Origin: an uncultured Lachnospiraceae bacterium
GTDB lineage: Bacteria > Bacillota > Clostridia > Lachnospirales > Lachnospiraceae
Direction: 5' to 3'
DNA length: 56,435 nucleotides
Assembly: GCA_947165275.1 (NCBI GenBank)
Contig: CAMUZQ010000007.1
Span: 1-56,435 of the forward strand
Within the stretch, counting starts at the first letter, position 1, and each line of letters starts with the position of its first letter. The notes under the pieces were generated by a model, which was given only the letters and a program-made list of their open reading frames with translations, searched no databases and was not told the DNA's origin. The position numbers and the translations under genes were made by a program. Of this stretch, positions 54,368 through 56,435 are shown one piece after another.

Positions 54368-55300
54368 TCAGTCGATCTTTACCTGTGATTGCTCTCCCCA
54401 GATCAGCCTGCGCCATTGTTCAAGCTGCTCTACAGTCATGAAGCCGTTTGAAGTACCCATATAGCCGATCTTATATGAAGCGAAGAGCATTGCATTTTTT
54501 ATGGCTGTAGTCGAGTCACCGCTTTCAAGGTAGGAGTGAAGGAAGCAGGCCATCAGGGCGTTTCCGGCTCCGGCGGTATTCACTACCTCATTGGTTTTTA
54601 CTATATTATAATGAACCCTGATATCTCTTGTCCTGTCATAGAGTATGAGTCCCTCTGAACCCTGGCCGAGAATTATGATCTCGGTGCCGTAGGTATTGGC
54701 GATGCTGTCAATGAATTCATACGGATCCTCTGTCAGGGTATCATCACTGAAATACAGTATGGATGCGGACCCCAGGAAATCGGTATTGTATTTCTCCTTT
54801 TCCCTGAAGAAGCTGTGTATATTGACTGCGATTTTCTTATTGTATTCCCTGGCGATGGGGATGAAGGGACGGCAGAAATTCGCATTTGACAGGACGACCA
54901 TATCGCAGTCGGCTATCATGGGCTTGACCATCGACATCCTGTATTCTGCTTCCCTAAGATCCTTGATATCCTCAAAGATCTGCTCCTCCCTGTTTTTATC
55001 GTAAAGGATGACCTGGGTGGGTGTAGACTTGAGAAGGGGAAGGATATATTCTGTTGAAATGGTGACCTCCCTGTCGTTGGGGTTGAATATACTCAGATCC
55101 TGATTCCTGCCTACCACTGAAAGGAAATCCACCTGATTCCCCAGCCATTTCAGGGCAAGAGATTCGTTATAAGCGTCTCCTCCCGGAGCTGTGAATATTG
55201 AATCCGGCGCACTGGTGAGAGGCTGGAATTCTACCGGAATATGATCAACCTTGACTATTGTTTCGATTTGGGTGATACCTGCAACTACGAATTTTCCCAT
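54368..55300 (-). CDS. PfkB/ribokinase-family protein lacking the catalytic Asp
   Basis: 310 residues with the ribokinase fold: APGGDAYNESLALKWLG near 38-54 fits the sugar-binding Gly-Gly motif. The C-terminal signature, normally DTTGAGD, reads NTAGAGN (241-247): the first Asp and the catalytic-base Asp are both Asn. The codon for residue 247 is AAC on the coding strand, so this is in the sequence as given. It is therefore probably a sugar- or nucleotide-binding pseudokinase. AAGGAG precedes the ATG. It lies 57 bases after the MotA/FliG-like gene, in the same direction. Confidence 0.82.
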   Translation of the reverse strand: MGKFVVAGITQIETIVKVDHIPVEFQPLTSAPDSIFTAPGGDAYNESLALKWLGNQVDFLSVVGRNQDLSIFNPNDREVTISTEYILPLLKSTPTQVILYDKNREEQIFEDIKDLREAEYRMSMVKPMIADCDMVVLSNANFCRPFIPIAREYNKKIAVNIHSFFREKEKYNTDFLGSASILYFSDDTLTEDPYEFIDSIANTYGTEIIILGQGSEGLILYDRTRDIRVHYNIVKTNEVVNTAGAGNALMACFLHSYLESGDSTTAIKNAMLFASYKIGYMGTSNGFMTVEQLEQWRRLIWGEQSQVKID

Positions 55301-55357
55301 GTTCTTCTCCTTTGATATATATTTCTGATATCGATGATTACAGCGTAGCCTATAGTA

Positions 55358-56230
55358 TCAATCGTCCTCTTCAGGGTCGGGACCGAGTACTACCTCAAGC
55401 AGGGTAGGGTCGGCTTTTATTACGCCCTCCTCCATAAGCCGGTGGGCTTCGGAGAATAACTCGTATGCAGACTCTGTGACATGTTTTTTTAACAGGGGAC
55501 CAAGATATTCTATATCTCCGGCTGTGGTTATGGCAGCATCCTCAGGCATGTTGTTGAAAAACTTCTGCCTTGTTCTGCTGTCAAAGCCTCTGAAGGCGGT
55601 GGCGAGGGTTTTCCTTTCGATTCTTTCCAGGATGCATCTTATAGCTTCATCGTCAAGAATATCATTGAATATATAAGAGGAGATCTGCATAAGGAGATAG
55701 CCTTCGGTACCGCGTTCGGGGAGTACGACCTCGTCCACCAGACGGTTTACCGTATCCATATCGACCTCGCCGGCGTAAGGCAGCATGGCTTTGCTCTGTG
55801 CATCTGCATAGATCTCATCAAAGCTGTCCGCAAGATCCGGAGGGAGCATGGCTTTGACCCGCTCGCTTATCACCAAAGGGTTCTCTCCCTCCTGCATGGA
55901 GAGGATACCCTTAAGCCAGAGCATGTAGATCAGGGCGTCATAGCCCTTAAGTCCTGAGGCGAAATATTTCGACCAGCATATATCCTCCAGTGTTTCATTG
56001 CTGGTACCGTCGATAGCATACATTATCATAGCAGCTATACTCTTATCCTCGATCTTATGGGTGAAGGCTTCCAATACAGGCAGTCCCTCACGTCTTACGA
56101 CAAAGGCAATATCGATTATCTGCCTGTAGGTATCAAGCAATGCCTTGTTTCCGGCTGTTTTTGCCTTGCCCTTGAGAGAAGCGATATCCCTGCTTGCCGT
56201 CTTTAATTCATTATAGAATACATCGCCCAT
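55358..56230 (-). CDS. Soluble MotA-loop / FliG-C hybrid protein
   Basis: 290 residues, no membrane helix or signal. Residues about 36-135 resemble the cytoplasmic parts of the stator protein MotA: FVVRREGLPVLE, YAIDGTSNETLEDI, then KGILSMQEGENPLV with VKAMLPPDL as in the MotA C-terminal tail, the transmembrane segments between them being absent. Residues about 183-272 follow FliG-C: IFNDILDDEAIRCILERI, FFNNMPEDAA, DIEYLGPLLKKHV, AHRLMEEGVI. Torque-helix charges are changed: the RAA Arg is Asp231, the first of the Asp pair is Gly238, and the GPVR Arg is Leu. It joins domains that normally touch each other in the motor. First gene of the minus-strand group; TATAAT (56265-56270, minus) is a possible -10. 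Confidence 0.68.
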   Translation of the reverse strand: MGDVFYNELKTASRDIASLKGKAKTAGNKALLDTYRQIIDIAFVVRREGLPVLEAFTHKIEDKSIAAMIMYAIDGTSNETLEDICWSKYFASGLKGYDALIYMLWLKGILSMQEGENPLVISERVKAMLPPDLADSFDEIYADAQSKAMLPYAGEVDMDTVNRLVDEVVLPERGTEGYLLMQISSYIFNDILDDEAIRCILERIERKTLATAFRGFDSRTRQKFFNNMPEDAAITTAGDIEYLGPLLKKHVTESAYELFSEAHRLMEEGVIKADPTLLEVVLGPDPEEDD

Positions 56231-56264
56231 TTTCCGGCCCCTTTATCAGCTGATTTATCTTACG

Positions 56265-56270
56265 ATTATA
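56265..56270 (-). promoter_or_regulatory. Possible -10 element for the MotA/FliG-like gene
   Basis: TATAAT on the minus strand, 35 bases before the ATG. The -35 region at 17 bases is poor (TTTATT), so this is a weak call. Confidence 0.4.
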
Positions 56271-56347
56271 CAATAATCCGTAAGGAAAATAAAATATAAG
56301 CGTCCCGCAGTATGGAATAAAATACAAGGCTATTTTAGTTTTCATGG

Positions 56348-56376
56348 TTGACAAGCGAACATTTGTTCGATATAAT
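56348..56376 (+). promoter_or_regulatory. Consensus sigma-A promoter
   Basis: TTGACA (56348-56353) and TATAAT (56371-56376) with an exact 17-base spacer. The spacer is filled by a LexA box, so repression by occlusion is expected. Confidence 0.92.
56356..56369. promoter_or_regulatory. LexA (SOS) operator 1
   Basis: CGAACATTTGTTCG fits the Gram-positive SOS box CGAAC-n4-GTTCG perfectly. It fills the promoter spacer. Confidence 0.9.
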
Positions 56377-56384
56377 TAGAATAT

Positions 56385-56398
56385 CGAACAAATGTTTG
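56385..56398. promoter_or_regulatory. LexA (SOS) operator 2
   Basis: CGAACAAATGTTTG fits the same box with one change (GTTTG). It lies just downstream of the -10, near the expected transcript start. Confidence 0.85.
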
Positions 56399-56414
56399 CA
56401 TCGAGGTCATGCAT

Positions 56415-56435
56415 ATGACAGAGTTAAAGGATGTT
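56415..56435 (+). CDS. Start of an SOS-regulated gene (partial)
   Basis: ATG at 56415 preceded by GAGGT at 56403-56407; only MTELKDV is visible before the window ends. Two LexA boxes and a consensus promoter control it. Autoregulated lexA is a common holder of such a pair, but dinB, recA or others are equally compatible with seven residues. Confidence 0.7.

Overview
The window reads as the chromosome of a Gram-positive anaerobe of the family Lachnospiraceae, perhaps close to Butyrivibrio (inference from protein style, heavy ATA and AGA/AGG codon use, purine-rich ribosome sites and LexA boxes of the CGAAC-n4-GTTCG type; no rRNA or housekeeping marker is present). About 46 protein genes are called. 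No tRNA, rRNA, CRISPR array or complete insertion sequence was seen.

0-25.4 kb is one half of a very large exopolysaccharide or capsule locus. It starts with a short PglC-type phosphoglycosyl transferase and an ATP-grasp/HAD pair. A Dlt-like acyl-transfer set follows (MBOAT, SGNH protein, carrier protein, AMP-ligase), then an unpaired DNA methyltransferase, a capE-capF-capG set for UDP-N-acetyl-L-fucosamine, a GH5-GT2 cellulose-synthase-like fusion, and a full GDP-D-glycero-D-manno-heptose set (GmhA, transaldolase, a fused HddC-GmhB, HddA). A Wzy-like polymerase and several glycosyltransferases complete it. 25.5-28.7 kb is an inserted amino-acid ABC transporter with different codon use and a broken gene tail at its left edge. 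28.7-45.9 kb is the second half of the locus: NeuB, a NeuA-PseG-like fusion, two flippases, a second (WcaJ-like) phosphoglycosyl transferase, five glycosyltransferase-type genes and three membrane genes of unknown role.

45.9-56.4 kb leaves polysaccharide synthesis. It holds a secreted amidase and a cyclic-nucleotide operon (tandem CNB protein, TIM-barrel isomerase, PAS-cyclase whose purine-site residues look guanylyl-type). Next comes a secreted zinc-peptidase-like protein with a hexapeptide-repeat tail. Then a minus-strand group encodes a soluble MotA-loop/FliG-C hybrid, a PfkB-like protein lacking its catalytic Asp, and a 70-residue protein ending in the FliM N-terminal CheY-binding motif. 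The window ends in a textbook SOS promoter and the first codons of its gene.

Two observations stand out. First, the 10-mer GTTNACATAA (N = T, A or G) occurs exactly 27 times between 867 and 42804, on both strands and in several reading frames. It is absent from the ABC insert and from everything after 42.8 kb. About 0.4 would be expected by chance in the window, so this looks like DNA-level selection. Second, the MotA/FliG hybrid with the FliM-peptide protein looks like an undescribed set of soluble flagellar-switch mimics next to a polysaccharide locus; EpsE of Bacillus subtilis, a polysaccharide-operon protein that binds FliG as a clutch, is a precedent for such coupling, but function here is inference.
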